In this document: positions 37,326-47,013 of the stretch, one piece after another | Layout: every line of letters starts with the position of its first letter | How positions within the stretch are numbered: position 1 is the stretch's first letter | Origin: Lachnospiraceae bacterium UBA7205 | GTDB lineage: Bacteria; Bacillota; Clostridia; Lachnospirales; Lachnospiraceae | Assembly: GCA_002490665.1 (NCBI GenBank) | Contig: DKUL01000056.1 | Span: 30,305 to 94,304, forward strand | Direction: 5' to 3' | Length of the DNA: 64,000 nucleotides | Made by a program: the position numbers and the translations under genes | The notes under the pieces: model-generated | Seen by the model: only the letters and a program-made list of their open reading frames with translations | Told to the model about the DNA's origin: nothing | Databases searched by the model: none

Positions 37326-37354
37326 ATTGTAACACGAAGATATATGAATGGCAA
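37326..37354 (-). promoter_or_regulatory. Promoter of the toxin gene
   Basis: On the minus strand TTGCCA (37354-37349), a 17-base spacer and TACAAT (37331-37326). Transcription would start near 37319, giving an 85-base leader containing the CCTCCC anti-ribosome-site sequence. Confidence 0.65.
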
Positions 37355-37451
37355 TCAGTTCTTTAGATTTCTTGCAGATATCACGATACCCGCCCCAAAT
37401 CCAGTATTCATCAGATAATTAGAACCATTTTAGAGCCAACAGACATAAAAC

Positions 37452-37490
37452 AATTCCGGAAATGCTCATTTTATCAGCATTTCCGGAATT
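37452..37490. terminator. Terminator downstream of gyrA
   Basis: A perfect 15-bp stem (AATTCCGGAAATGCT) with a 9-base loop. On the minus strand it is followed by GTTTTATG, a modest T tract. Confidence 0.65.
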
Positions 37491-37497
37491 CTATCCG

Positions 37498-37577
37498 TCA
37501 CTCAAACTCAATAACAAAGTCAAACAATTCCCTGAACGCTTTCGACTCATTATGTGACACAAACAATATTATTTTTT
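37498..37577 (-). pseudogene. Possible C-terminal gene remnant after gyrA
   Basis: Twenty-six codons reading KKIILFVSHNESKAFRELFD and ending in TGA 37500-37498, 7 bases before the terminator stem. The start resembles the end of an ABC-type ATPase (ILFVSHN). It is out of frame with gyrA and has no start codon. It may be the 3' scar of a deleted gene. Short, so coincidence cannot be excluded. Confidence 0.25.
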
Positions 37578-40114
37578 TATTTATCCTCATCCATCTGTTC
37601 ATCCGCAGACGCTTCATCCACCACGTTGTCAAGCGCCTCATCCACATCCTCAAATTCATGGACGCCGTCAGAAAGCTTCTCGCGCACCTTTGCTATCTTT
37701 GCAACGATAACGCCCTCGTCAAGGTTAATCATCTTCACACCGGAGGTATTCCTGCCAATCATCGAGATATCGTTGACTGCCATCTGTATGATGACACCCT
37801 CAGTCGTAATCATCATGATTTCATGGTCGTCATTGACTGCCTTGACGCCGACGACATTTCCCGTCTTCTCGGAAATCTTGTAGCACTTCACGCCCTTTCC
37901 GCCACGCTTCTGGACTGTAAACTCATCGAGTGCGGTACGTTTTCCCATACCCTTTTCAGAGACAATCAGCAGGGAATTGCCCTGCGAATCAAGCTGCATG
38001 CCGACAATCTCGTCGCCATCATCAAGATTCATGCCGATAACGCCCATCGCGACCCTGCCCATGGCGCGCACGTCCGTCTCCTTAAATCGGATACACATGC
38101 CGTACTTTGTGACAAGGAAAATTTCAGAATCCTTATCTGTTGTCTTCACTTCAATCAGTTCGTCATCGTCGCGGAGTGAGATGGCGGCAAGCCCGTTTTT
38201 CCTGACATTGGAAAATTCCATAATCGGCGTTTTCTTCGCAATGCCCTTCTTTGTAATCATAAAGAGGTCTTTCCCCTCCTCAAACGCATGAATCGGAATC
38301 ATCGCGGAGATTTTCTCACCCGGATTGAGCTGCAGGAGATTGACAATCGCCGTTCCCCTCGCCGTGCGTCCTGCCTCGGGTATCTCATATGCCTTGAGAC
38401 GGTATACACGTCCAAAATTGGTAAAAAACATCAGGTAGTGGTGCGTCGTCGTCATCAGCAAATCCTCGATATAGTCGTCCTCTATCGTGGACATTCCCTT
38501 GATGCCGCGCCCACCCCTGTGCTGCGTCTTGAAATTGTCAACGGTCATCCGCTTGATATAGCCAAGGCTTGTCATGGCAATAATAGTATTGCCGCGCGGA
38601 ATCAAATCCTCCAAATCAATCTCGGATTCGTCATATCCAAATTTGCTGCGCCTGTCATCACCGTACTTTTCCGAAATAATCATGATTTCTTCCTTGATGA
38701 CGCCGAGCAGAAGCTTTTCATCAGCCAAGATAGCCTTAAACTCCTTAATCTTTTCCAGTAATTCCGCATGCTCCTTTTCTAGCTTTTCGCGTTCCAGTCC
38801 GGTCAGGGCACGCAGTCTCATGTCAACAATCGCCTGCGCCTGCACATCCGTCAGCGCAAAGCGCTCCATCAGCCTGTCCTTTGCAGTCTGTGTATTGGCG
38901 CTGCTTCGTATAATCTGAATGACTTCGTCAATATTGTCAAGGGCAATCAGCAAGCCCTGTAAAATATGGTCTCTCTCCTCCGCCTTGTTCAGGTCATACT
39001 TTGTCCTTCTGGTGACAACCTCCTCCTGATGCCGGATATAATGTGTCAGGATATCCTTGAGGTTCATGACCTTTGGCTGGTTGTTGACAAGCGCCAGCAT
39101 AATCACCCCGAAGCTGTCCTGAAGCTGCGTATGCTTGTAAAGCTGGTTCATGATGACATTGGCATTGGCATCCTTGCGCAGTTCAATGCAGATGCGCATT
39201 CCCTCACGGTCAGACTCATCCCTAAGCTCCGTAATGCCGTCAATTCGTTTTTCCTTTACCAGATCCGCAATTTTTTCAATTAACCTTGCCTTATTGACCA
39301 TATAGGGAAGCTCCGTGACGATAATCCTGCTCTTTCCATTTGGCATGGATTCAATGTTTGTCACGCCGCGCACCCGAATCTTGCCGCGTCCTGTGCGGTA
39401 AGCCTCCTCAATCCCGCGCGTTCCAAGGATAATGCCGCCAGTCGGGAAATCCGGTCCCTTCACGATAGGGAGCAACTCGTCGATTTCCGTCTCCCTGTCC
39501 TCCACGATACGGTTCTCTATCATTTTGACAACAGCAGCGATAACCTCCCTGAGATTGTGCGGCGGGATATTGGTAGCCATGCCGACCGCAATTCCCTGTG
39601 TGCCGTTCACCAGGAGATTCGGATAACGGCTTGGCAGAACGACAGGCTCTTTCTCGGTCTCGTCAAAGTTTGGCACGAAGTCAACCGTGTCCTTGCCAAT
39701 GTCGGCAAGAAGCTCCATGGAAATCTTGCTTAATCTCGCCTCCGTATATCGCATGGCGGCTGCGCCGTCACCGTCGACAGAGCCAAAGTTCCCATGACCG
39801 TCGACAAGCGGATATCGCGTCGACCACTCCTGTGCCATATTGACCAATGCGCCATAAATCGAACTGTCGCCGTGCGGATGGTATTTACCCATCGTATCAC
39901 CGACAATACGCGCGCTCTTTCTGTGCGGCTTGTCAGGACCATTGTTCAATTCAATCATAGAATAGAGTACACGCCGCTGCACCGGCTTCAAGCCGTCCCT
40001 CACATCAGGCAGGGCGCGCGATGCGATAACGCTCATGGCATATTCTATATAGGATTCTTCCATCGTTTTCTGAAGGTCGACTTCCTGTATTTTGTCAAAA
40101 ATTGTATCGTCCAT
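37577..40114 (-). CDS. gyrA: DNA gyrase subunit A
   Basis: 845 residues. The N-terminal breakage-reunion domain carries the quinolone-resistance region with GDTMGKYHPHGDSSIY and the catalytic Tyr in RYTEARLSK. The C-terminal beta-pinwheel has repeated GRVYRLKAYEIPEAGR-type blades, including the gyrase box QHRGGRGIKG that wraps DNA and marks gyrase rather than topoisomerase IV. It works with GyrB to introduce negative supercoils. It lies 41 bases after gyrB, last in the dnaA-dnaN-S4-recF-gyrB-gyrA cluster. The tail is acidic (VDEALDNVVDEASADEQ). Confidence 0.97.
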   Translation of the reverse strand: MDDTIFDKIQEVDLQKTMEESYIEYAMSVIASRALPDVRDGLKPVQRRVLYSMIELNNGPDKPHRKSARIVGDTMGKYHPHGDSSIYGALVNMAQEWSTRYPLVDGHGNFGSVDGDGAAAMRYTEARLSKISMELLADIGKDTVDFVPNFDETEKEPVVLPSRYPNLLVNGTQGIAVGMATNIPPHNLREVIAAVVKMIENRIVEDRETEIDELLPIVKGPDFPTGGIILGTRGIEEAYRTGRGKIRVRGVTNIESMPNGKSRIIVTELPYMVNKARLIEKIADLVKEKRIDGITELRDESDREGMRICIELRKDANANVIMNQLYKHTQLQDSFGVIMLALVNNQPKVMNLKDILTHYIRHQEEVVTRRTKYDLNKAEERDHILQGLLIALDNIDEVIQIIRSSANTQTAKDRLMERFALTDVQAQAIVDMRLRALTGLEREKLEKEHAELLEKIKEFKAILADEKLLLGVIKEEIMIISEKYGDDRRSKFGYDESEIDLEDLIPRGNTIIAMTSLGYIKRMTVDNFKTQHRGGRGIKGMSTIEDDYIEDLLMTTTHHYLMFFTNFGRVYRLKAYEIPEAGRTARGTAIVNLLQLNPGEKISAMIPIHAFEEGKDLFMITKKGIAKKTPIMEFSNVRKNGLAAISLRDDDELIEVKTTDKDSEIFLVTKYGMCIRFKETDVRAMGRVAMGVIGMNLDDGDEIVGMQLDSQGNSLLIVSEKGMGKRTALDEFTVQKRGGKGVKCYKISEKTGNVVGVKAVNDDHEIMMITTEGVIIQMAVNDISMIGRNTSGVKMINLDEGVIVAKIAKVREKLSDGVHEFEDVDEALDNVVDEASADEQMDEDK

Positions 40115-40155
40115 ATTTTTCCTTTCCCACCTATCAGGTTAAAAAAGATATCGCA

Positions 40156-42075
40156 TTAGATATCAAGATTCTTGGCATGCTTTGCATTTGCCTCGATAAA
40201 CTCACGTCTCGGCTCCACTTTGTCGCCCATCAGTGTCGTAAAAGTAAGGTCAATCTCGGACTCTGCCTCCTCATTCATGGAAACCCGCAGCAGCACACGC
40301 TTCTCCGGATCCATCGTCGTGTCCCAGAGCTGCTCCGCGTCCATCTCACCAAGCCCTTTATAGCGCTGAATCTTGTTATTCTGGTCGCGTCCGACTTCAT
40401 CAAGAATCCTGGAAAGCTCGATATCGGAATACGCATACCACGATTTTTTATTTTTTTCCAGTTTATAGAGTGGCGGCTGTGCCAGATACACATGTCCTGT
40501 CTTAATCAGCTCCGGCATAAAACGGTACAGGAACGTGAGCATCAGCGTGGCGATATGCGCGCCGTCAACATCGGCATCCGTCATGATAATAATCTTGTCA
40601 TAGCGGAGCTTTGTAATGTCAAAATCCTCGTGAATTCCCGTGCCAAAGGCTGTAATCATCGCCTTTATCTCTGCGTTTGCATAGATTTTGTCAAGCCTTG
40701 CCTTCTCCACATTGAGAATCTTGCCCCTCAGCGGAAGAATCGCCTGCGTGGCACGGCTTCTTGCCGTCTTTGCACTGCCGCCCGCAGAATCTCCCTCAAC
40801 AATAAAAATTTCACAATTCTTCGGATCCTTGTCAGAACAGTCCGCAAGCTTTCCAGGAAGCGCCATTCCGTCAAGCGCCGTCTTTCTGCGGGTCAGGTCC
40901 CGCGCCTTTCTTGCCGCTTCCCTTGCGCGCTGTGCAAGGATGGATTTTTCACAAATCTGTTTTGCGACAGCCGGATTCTGCTCCAGATAATAAGTCAGCT
41001 GTTCACTGACAATACTGTCAACAGCCCCCCTTGCCTCACTGTTTCCAAGCTTCTGTTTTGTCTGTCCCTCAAACTGGGGATCCTCTATCTTGATGGAGAC
41101 AATCGCCGTAAGTCCCTCCCTGATGTCGTCGCCGCTTAGATTTGCCTCGCTGTCCTTGAGCAATTTTGCATTTCTTGCATAATCATTAAACGTCTTGGTA
41201 ATCGCATTCCGGAACCCGGCAAGATGGGTGCCGCCCTCCGGCGTATTGATATTATTTACAAAGCTGTAAGCGCTCTCTGTGTAGGAGTCATTGTGCTGCA
41301 TGGCAACCTCTACATACACATTATCCTTCTTTCCCTCGAAATATAGGATATCCTCATAAAGCGCCGTCTTGCTCCTGTTCAGGTAGGTTACGAATTCACG
41401 GATTCCTCCCTCATAATGGAATGTCTTTTCAATCATTCCTTCCTCAGGCCGCAGGTCACGCAGGATAATTTTCAGGTTTTTGGTCAGAAATGCCATCTCG
41501 CGCAGTCTCTGTTTTAAAATGTCATAATCATAGACTGTCTCCTCGAATATCTCCGGATCCGGCAGAAAAGTAACCTTTGTGCCGGTTTTTTCCATGTCAC
41601 AGTCACCGATGACTTTCAGGGGATAACACACATGACCCCTCTCATAGCGCTGTCTGTATATTTTACCATCCACGCATATCTCGACCTCGAGCCATGTGGA
41701 GAGCGCATTGACAACGGACGCACCCACACCATGGAGCCCTCCGGAAACTTTGTATCCGCCGCCGCCAAATTTTCCGCCGGCATGAAGGATGGTAAAGACA
41801 ACTTCCACCGCAGGGATTCCCGCCTTGTGGTTGATTCCGACAGGAATTCCGCGCCCATTGTCGATGACAGTCACGGAGTTATCCGGATTGATTGTGACAT
41901 CAATGGTATCGCAGTAGCCGCCAAGCGCCTCATCAACCGCATTGTCAACAATCTCATATACCAAATGGTGCAGACCCCTTGAAGAAGTGCTGCCTATATA
42001 CATTCCCGGCCTTTTCCTTACTGCCTCAAGACCCTCCAATATCTGAATCTGGTCAGCTCCATACTCAGTACTCAT
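40156..42075 (-). CDS. gyrB: DNA gyrase subunit B
   Basis: 639 residues. GHKL ATPase domain (EIVDNAVDEAL, DNGRGIPVG, GLHGVGASVVNALS) and Toprim domain with EGDSAGG and the DADVDG metal site, ending in the QRYKGLGEMD of GyrB tails. It hydrolyses ATP to drive supercoiling with GyrA. It is located 64 bases after recF and 41 before gyrA, in the usual origin order. Confidence 0.97.
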   Translation of the reverse strand: MSTEYGADQIQILEGLEAVRKRPGMYIGSTSSRGLHHLVYEIVDNAVDEALGGYCDTIDVTINPDNSVTVIDNGRGIPVGINHKAGIPAVEVVFTILHAGGKFGGGGYKVSGGLHGVGASVVNALSTWLEVEICVDGKIYRQRYERGHVCYPLKVIGDCDMEKTGTKVTFLPDPEIFEETVYDYDILKQRLREMAFLTKNLKIILRDLRPEEGMIEKTFHYEGGIREFVTYLNRSKTALYEDILYFEGKKDNVYVEVAMQHNDSYTESAYSFVNNINTPEGGTHLAGFRNAITKTFNDYARNAKLLKDSEANLSGDDIREGLTAIVSIKIEDPQFEGQTKQKLGNSEARGAVDSIVSEQLTYYLEQNPAVAKQICEKSILAQRAREAARKARDLTRRKTALDGMALPGKLADCSDKDPKNCEIFIVEGDSAGGSAKTARSRATQAILPLRGKILNVEKARLDKIYANAEIKAMITAFGTGIHEDFDITKLRYDKIIIMTDADVDGAHIATLMLTFLYRFMPELIKTGHVYLAQPPLYKLEKNKKSWYAYSDIELSRILDEVGRDQNNKIQRYKGLGEMDAEQLWDTTMDPEKRVLLRVSMNEEAESEIDLTFTTLMGDKVEPRREFIEANAKHAKNLDI

Positions 42076-42139
42076 ACTTTTCCTCCCATTACTAAACTCT
42101 TTTTCCTATTTGCACCCTATGAAAAACAATGTAAAAACA

Positions 42140-43225
42140 TCATAATGTACTCTGGACAGTTGCCTCTGAAACCTGAAAAACCTTATTGATTTCAAACCTG
42201 TTGTTAACAAATTCCTCCAGCCCGGTGCAGGTAATAATCGTCTGTATGTCCCCGATACTGTTCAAAAGATAATTCTGCCTGCTGCTGTCAAGTTCCGACA
42301 GCACATCATCGAGCAGCAAAAGCGGAACATCCTTTGTAATTTTTTTGACAAGCTCTATCTCCGCAAGCTTCAGTGAAAGCGCTGCGGTTCTCTGCTGTCC
42401 CTGCGAACCAAATTTCCTGATGTCAATATCACCCGCCAGAAAGGAAAAATCATCCCTGTGCGGTCCTATGGATGTCTGTTTTGTCTTGATGTCCCTCTCA
42501 CGGCAGTCCTCGAGCTTCTTCTCAAAATCCTCCATCAGCACATCAGGCTCATAGACAATCTGAAGCTTCTCCCTGCCGCCGGAAAGCTTCAGATGGATAT
42601 CATAAATGATTTCATTCAGCTGGCTGACAAATGTCTTTCTGCGCTCTATTACCTTACTTCCATAGGATACAAGCTGTGAATCCCATATAAAAAGCGTGTC
42701 CCTCAGTTCCGGATGAATGAATAATTCCTTTAAAAGTTTATTTCTCTGGTTTACGATTTTATTATAATTATTCAGATTATACAGATAAAAGCTGTCAAGC
42801 TGGCAGAGCTCCATATCGACAAAACGGCGCCTCTCTGCCGGACCATTCTTGATAATGGACAAATCCTCCGGCGAAAAAAAGACAACGTTTAACAGCCCTA
42901 ACAAATCGGCAGCCTTTTTTATCTTTTGCCCATTGATGGCAATTCCTTTTGATTTGCTCTTTCTAAGATGCATGTCTACACGGTTCTCAAGCCCGTCTTT
43001 TATCACATAAGTACGAATGTGCGCCTCATCGGCGGCAAAATTGACAATATCTTTATCCCTGCTCCCCTTGTGGGATTTGGTCGTCGCTGACAGGTAAATA
43101 GCCTCAAGGATATTGGTCTTACCCTGCGCATTGTCACCATAAAGAATATTTGTCCCACTGTCAAATTCCATTGACAGTGTATCATAATTACGAAAATTCT
43201 CAAGTTCCAGTGATTTAATAATCAT
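42140..43225 (-). CDS. recF: DNA replication and repair protein RecF
   Basis: 361 residues of the SMC-like ABC ATPase fold: Walker A GDNAQGKTN near 31-39, signature FGSQGQQRT near 280, and Walker B PLLLLDDVLSELD. It binds ssDNA/dsDNA junctions and helps load RecA at gaps. It follows the S4-domain gene by 39 bases in the standard origin cluster. Confidence 0.95.
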   Translation of the reverse strand: MIIKSLELENFRNYDTLSMEFDSGTNILYGDNAQGKTNILEAIYLSATTKSHKGSRDKDIVNFAADEAHIRTYVIKDGLENRVDMHLRKSKSKGIAINGQKIKKAADLLGLLNVVFFSPEDLSIIKNGPAERRRFVDMELCQLDSFYLYNLNNYNKIVNQRNKLLKELFIHPELRDTLFIWDSQLVSYGSKVIERRKTFVSQLNEIIYDIHLKLSGGREKLQIVYEPDVLMEDFEKKLEDCRERDIKTKQTSIGPHRDDFSFLAGDIDIRKFGSQGQQRTAALSLKLAEIELVKKITKDVPLLLLDDVLSELDSSRQNYLLNSIGDIQTIITCTGLEEFVNNRFEINKVFQVSEATVQSTL

Positions 43226-43264
43226 TCCTTAACTCTCATTCCAAAAAAGCTAATATCTGTGCAT

Positions 43265-43480
43265 TCAGTGCTCTGCCCTGATGACAAAAGTGCTGTCCTC
43301 ATAACTGACCTCATCATTATCGACAAGCTTTTTCCCCCTCTGGGTCTCCACATGGCCGTTCACCTTTACATGGCCGCCCTGTATTGCCATCTTGGCTTCA
43401 ACACCTGATTCCACAAGACCCGCAAGCTTCAGCGCCTGTCCAAGCTTGATAAAATCATCCCTGATTCTTACTTCCTCCAT
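43265..43480 (-). CDS. yaaA: S4-domain RNA-binding protein (YaaA/RlbA type)
   Basis: 71 residues, almost entirely an S4 RNA-binding domain (FIKLGQALKLAGLVESG, IQGGHVKVNG, RGKKLVDNDEV). This small protein is conserved between dnaN and recF in Firmicutes, and a ribosome-assembly role has been proposed. Two ATG codons are adjacent; 43480 is preferred because it is better spaced from AGGAGG. An upstream extension is unlikely. Confidence 0.9.
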   Translation of the reverse strand: MEEVRIRDDFIKLGQALKLAGLVESGVEAKMAIQGGHVKVNGHVETQRGKKLVDNDEVSYEDSTFVIRAEH

Positions 43481-43504
43481 CATGGTCCTCCTTTTCCACA
43501 TCCA

Positions 43505-44614
43505 TTAATTAGAAGAATTAAAGGTTACAGGAAGAATCAGATAGGTATAGTTCTCCTCATCATCCTTGATAAAACAAGGCGATTTCGAGTTGAGCAGCTT
43601 TATCTCCACTTCCTCGTCATCAATTACCTTCAATGCATCAATCAAAAACTTCGGGTCAAAGCCAATCATCAGGTCTTTTCCCATCTTTGTAATATCAATC
43701 TCCTCATTTAAGCTGCCCACAACGGAATTCATTTTCAGTTCCATGACCTCATCCAGGATATTTAAGATAAGGGGTTTCTTTTCCCCCTCCTTCACAAGAA
43801 GGGTGGAACGGTCGATACAGCTCTGGAATTCTTTTTTGTTGATTTTTACCTTCGTCTCATAATCAGCAGAAAGGATATTGTCTATCTTCAGGTAGTCGCC
43901 TTCTATCAGCCTCGACACGACTGTTGTCTGGTCAAATTCAAATAAAATATGTTTATCCGTGAAAAAGATATTGACATCCCTGTCAACATCACCGGGGAGG
44001 ATTTTGCTGACTTCATTCAAAGTCTTTCCCGGAACAATCACTTTTCTGGATGGGTAAGAATTTTTCAGGTTTATCCGCCTGAGTGAAATACGAAGCCCGT
44101 CGGAAGATACAATTTTTAATATGTTCTCCTTAATCTCAAAAAACTCGCCTGTCAGAATTTTATTGGTACCATTGTCAGCAATGGAAAAAATCGTCTGCCT
44201 GACAGCCTCTTTCAGGCTAAACTGTGAAAGACAGATAGATTCCGACCGCTCAATCTGGGGAAGGTAGGAAAAGTCCTCCCCTGATTTTCCCACAATGTTG
44301 AATTTTGCCTTTTCACAGGTAATCGTTGTTTTATAAGAAGGGTCTGTCTGGATTGTGACATCGTTATCAGGAAGCTTCCTGACCATCTCGAGAAATATTT
44401 TCGCGTCAAGCGCTATAATTCCTTTTTCTATGATTTCGCCTTCTATCACCGTCTCGATGCCTAATTCCATGTCATTTGCAGTGAGTGTAATATCTCCTTT
44501 CGTCGTATCAATCAGGATACACTCAAGGATTGACATTGTAGTTTTACTTGGTACAGCCTTTGCAACAGTGTTAACACCGTTTAAGAGATTTGATTTTGAA
44601 CATATTATTTTCAT
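43505..44614 (-). CDS. dnaN: DNA polymerase III sliding clamp (beta subunit)
   Basis: 369 residues with the three repeated clamp domains and a C-terminal LILPVTFN (clamp-family M-P-x-R-like end region). ATG 44614 with AAGGGAG is chosen over a start 11 codons earlier. It forms the ring that tethers the replicative polymerase and binds many partners. It is separated from dnaA by about 240 bases containing the unwinding part of the origin. Confidence 0.96.
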   Translation of the reverse strand: MKIICSKSNLLNGVNTVAKAVPSKTTMSILECILIDTTKGDITLTANDMELGIETVIEGEIIEKGIIALDAKIFLEMVRKLPDNDVTIQTDPSYKTTITCEKAKFNIVGKSGEDFSYLPQIERSESICLSQFSLKEAVRQTIFSIADNGTNKILTGEFFEIKENILKIVSSDGLRISLRRINLKNSYPSRKVIVPGKTLNEVSKILPGDVDRDVNIFFTDKHILFEFDQTTVVSRLIEGDYLKIDNILSADYETKVKINKKEFQSCIDRSTLLVKEGEKKPLILNILDEVMELKMNSVVGSLNEEIDITKMGKDLMIGFDPKFLIDALKVIDDEEVEIKLLNSKSPCFIKDDEENYTYLILPVTFNSSN

Positions 44615-44854
44615 GTGTATAACTCCCTTCGCTGCAAAATCTATCAACGCATGTATTTGAAAATCTGACAGGTTCTGACAAAATATAATTATATAAATAA
44701 TAATTCTTAATATTCATAGTAATAGGAGTGGAAATGTGAATAACACAGTTTTTCCTGATAAACAGGCATTTATTGTAAAAAATAACCTGTGGATAACCCT
44801 TATAATCTTTATGAAGTTATTCAAAGTAATTCACAACTCCTGCCGACCTGGGAT
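44615..44854. other. oriC, unwinding region between dnaA and dnaN
   Basis: DnaA boxes TGTGGATAA (44788-44796) and TGTGAATAA (44735-44743, one mismatch). Reading 3' to 5' from 44725 gives GAT-AAT-GAT, the DnaA-trio pattern described next to the unwinding site in Bacillus. A very AT-rich stretch (44681-44716) follows. This is the expected place for strand opening in a bipartite Firmicutes origin. Confidence 0.8.
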
Positions 44855-46225
44855 TTATGAAGGGGAGATTTTTTTCTTGATAATCTCAATTTTATTTCTT
44901 AAATCCTCATCGGTCTTTATTTTTTCCTCAATCTTTTCCACACCGTGAATGACCGTGGTATGGTCTTTTTTGCTCAGAAGCGAGGCGATTGTCTGCAATG
45001 AAGTTTCTGTCAGTACACGGCACAGGTACATGATAATCTGTCTTGGAAGGACATACTCGGAATTACGTTTTTTGGAGGTAATGTTTTCCTTTGACACGTT
45101 AAAATGTTCTGATACGACATCAATGATAAGCGACGGAGTCACTTCGCGTACCTGGTCAGGATAGATGACGTCCTTTAATGCGTCTTCTGCAAGCGCAAGC
45201 GTCAGCTCCTGTTTGTTAAGCCTTGCATTTGCCATCACTTTGTTCAGTGCGCCCTCAAGCTCACGGATATTGGACTTAATGTTTGTGGCAATATACTGTA
45301 TGATTTCGTCATCGATTTCCTTGTCGTATGTCTCTGCGTTTTTGCGCAGGATTGCCATACGGGTTTCATAATCCGGTGGCTGGATATCCGCAATGAGTCC
45401 CCACTCAAAACGGGAACGGAAACGCTCCTCTAAGGTTTCCATCTCCTTTGGCGGTTTATCGGATGACAGGATAATCTGTTTTCCTGCGGAATGGAGCACA
45501 TTGAACGTGTGGAAAAATTCTTCCTGGGTTGACTCCTTTCCTATTATAAACTGTACGTCGTCAATCAGGAGGACATCTACAGTCCGGTATTTGTCGCGCA
45601 GCTTTGTCATGGCGGCTGCGTTACCACTTCGGATGGATTCAATTACCTCGTTTGTAAACTGTTCCGAGGTTACGTACAAAACTTTCATGTTCTGGTTTTG
45701 TTCCAGCACAAAATGGCCGATGGAATGCATCAGGTGGGTTTTTCCAAGACCGGCACCGCCGTAGATATAAAGCGGGTTGTAGGCTTCTCCTGGCGATTCT
45801 GCCACGGCAAGCGCTGCGGAATGCGCAAATTTGTTATTGCTTCCAACGACAAAGGTGTCAAATTTATATTTGCTGTTGAGATTGGCAGTTTCGTAACGAA
45901 GATTGTTTATGCTCTTTTTTGATCTGGAAGAATCATCGGAAGCTGTCTTGTGATATTTCTTTGCTTCGTCCTCCGTGATAAAAACAACGTCATATTCCTC
46001 GTTCATCAGCTCGGATATGGTTGCCTTAAAATAGAAGTAATAATTCTTTTCGATATATTTCAGCAAAGGCGCCTGTTCTTCCGGAATCAGGATGGTTACG
46101 ATATTGTTCTCCACTTTAAAAAACTGTAATGGTTTAATCCAGCTATTGAATGAAATCGCTGTCAAATCGTATTGATCCCTGATAATATCCTTGATTTCAT
46201 TCCATCTGTCATTGATTGTGTTCAT
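44855..46225 (-). CDS. dnaA: Chromosomal replication initiator DnaA
   Basis: 456 residues. Domain I (1-85), a short linker, the AAA+ domain with Walker A GGAGLGKTH near 160 and Walker B LLIDDVQF, and the C-terminal DnaA-box-binding helix-turn-helix ending in LSKKDHTTVIHGVEKI. It binds the boxes on both sides of its own gene and opens the origin. AGGGG precedes ATG 46225. Boxes upstream of the gene imply autoregulation. Confidence 0.98.
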   Translation of the reverse strand: MNTINDRWNEIKDIIRDQYDLTAISFNSWIKPLQFFKVENNIVTILIPEEQAPLLKYIEKNYYFYFKATISELMNEEYDVVFITEDEAKKYHKTASDDSSRSKKSINNLRYETANLNSKYKFDTFVVGSNNKFAHSAALAVAESPGEAYNPLYIYGGAGLGKTHLMHSIGHFVLEQNQNMKVLYVTSEQFTNEVIESIRSGNAAAMTKLRDKYRTVDVLLIDDVQFIIGKESTQEEFFHTFNVLHSAGKQIILSSDKPPKEMETLEERFRSRFEWGLIADIQPPDYETRMAILRKNAETYDKEIDDEIIQYIATNIKSNIRELEGALNKVMANARLNKQELTLALAEDALKDVIYPDQVREVTPSLIIDVVSEHFNVSKENITSKKRNSEYVLPRQIIMYLCRVLTETSLQTIASLLSKKDHTTVIHGVEKIEEKIKTDEDLRNKIEIIKKKISPS

Positions 46226-46690
46226 GCCATACCCCTAATAATTTCATTATACCCGCGGTGAATGCAGTTTCCTGTGTGCATCACCTTAAAAACGAACTCA
46301 TACACATTAATAGTAACGCAAATCGGGGAAAAAATCAAACAAATGTGAATAAAATTTTCAATTTTAAGGATTTTATTCACGTAATCCCCAAAAAATTGTT
46401 GATAATGTGGATAACTTTTCTGGAAAACTGTGGAAAAGCTGTTTTCCTACAGAAAAAAATTAAGAAATCCACAGCTTTGTGGATAAAATTGTGAATATTT
46501 ATATACATCATCCACATTGATATTTATTGGCTTTCCAAAAATAAATCGTATTTTATTCCCATTTTTTCAACGAGATATCCACAAGTTAACCACAATTTGT
46601 GGATATCTTTGCGATTGTGTGGATGGAATCACTTTTATTGTGGAAACTATGTGTATGGAACTGGCGCTTATAATTTTATGATTATTTTTC
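46226..46690. other. oriC, DnaA-box cluster upstream of dnaA
   Basis: No gene. DnaA boxes or close variants: TGTGGATAA at 46406-46414 and 46478-46486, ATATCCACA at 46575-46583, TGTGGATAT at 46598-46606 and TGTGGATGG at 46618-46626, in both orientations in AT-rich DNA. With the sites downstream of dnaA this makes a bipartite origin. Gene directions diverge here, as expected at the origin. Confidence 0.85.
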
Positions 46691-46719
46691 TTGACTTCAA
46701 TATTCTTATATTATATAAT
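46691..46719 (+). promoter_or_regulatory. Promoter of the rpmH operon
   Basis: TTGACT (46691-46696), a 17-base spacer and a perfect TATAAT (46714-46719). Transcription would start near 46726 and leave a leader of about 148 bases with small hairpins before rpmH. Confidence 0.75.
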
Positions 46720-46873
46720 CGTTATGATATTTTCTAATACTTGACAGATATTAGCAGTATATCGTTTACGTCACATATGAGTATTTTATTGAAATTGATA
46801 GGAGACTGTCAGACGATGGGTCTGGACAAGCATGTCCCTATGTACAGGTAATTGAGAAGGAGGTGTTTTGAGT

Positions 46874-47008
46874 ATGAAAATGACATATCAGCCAAAAAAG
46901 AGACAGAGAAGCAAGGTTCATGGCTTTAGAGCCAGAATGAGCACACCGGGCGGGAGAAAAGTTTTAGCTGCAAGACGTGCAAAAGGAAGAAAGAGATTAT
47001 CTGCATAG
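46874..47008 (+). CDS. rpmH: 50S ribosomal protein L34
   Basis: 44 residues, strongly basic: MKMTYQPKKRQRSKVHGF followed by RMSTPGGRKVLAARRAKGRKRLSA in two conserved blocks. This is the invariant L34 sequence, which packs in the large subunit. GAAGGAGGTG lies 8-9 bases before ATG 46874. It opens the rpmH-rnpA-yidD-yidC-jag-mnmE-mnmG-rsmG cluster right of the origin. Confidence 0.97.
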   Translation: MKMTYQPKKRQRSKVHGFRARMSTPGGRKVLAARRAKGRKRLSA

Positions 47009-47013
47009 ATTAC

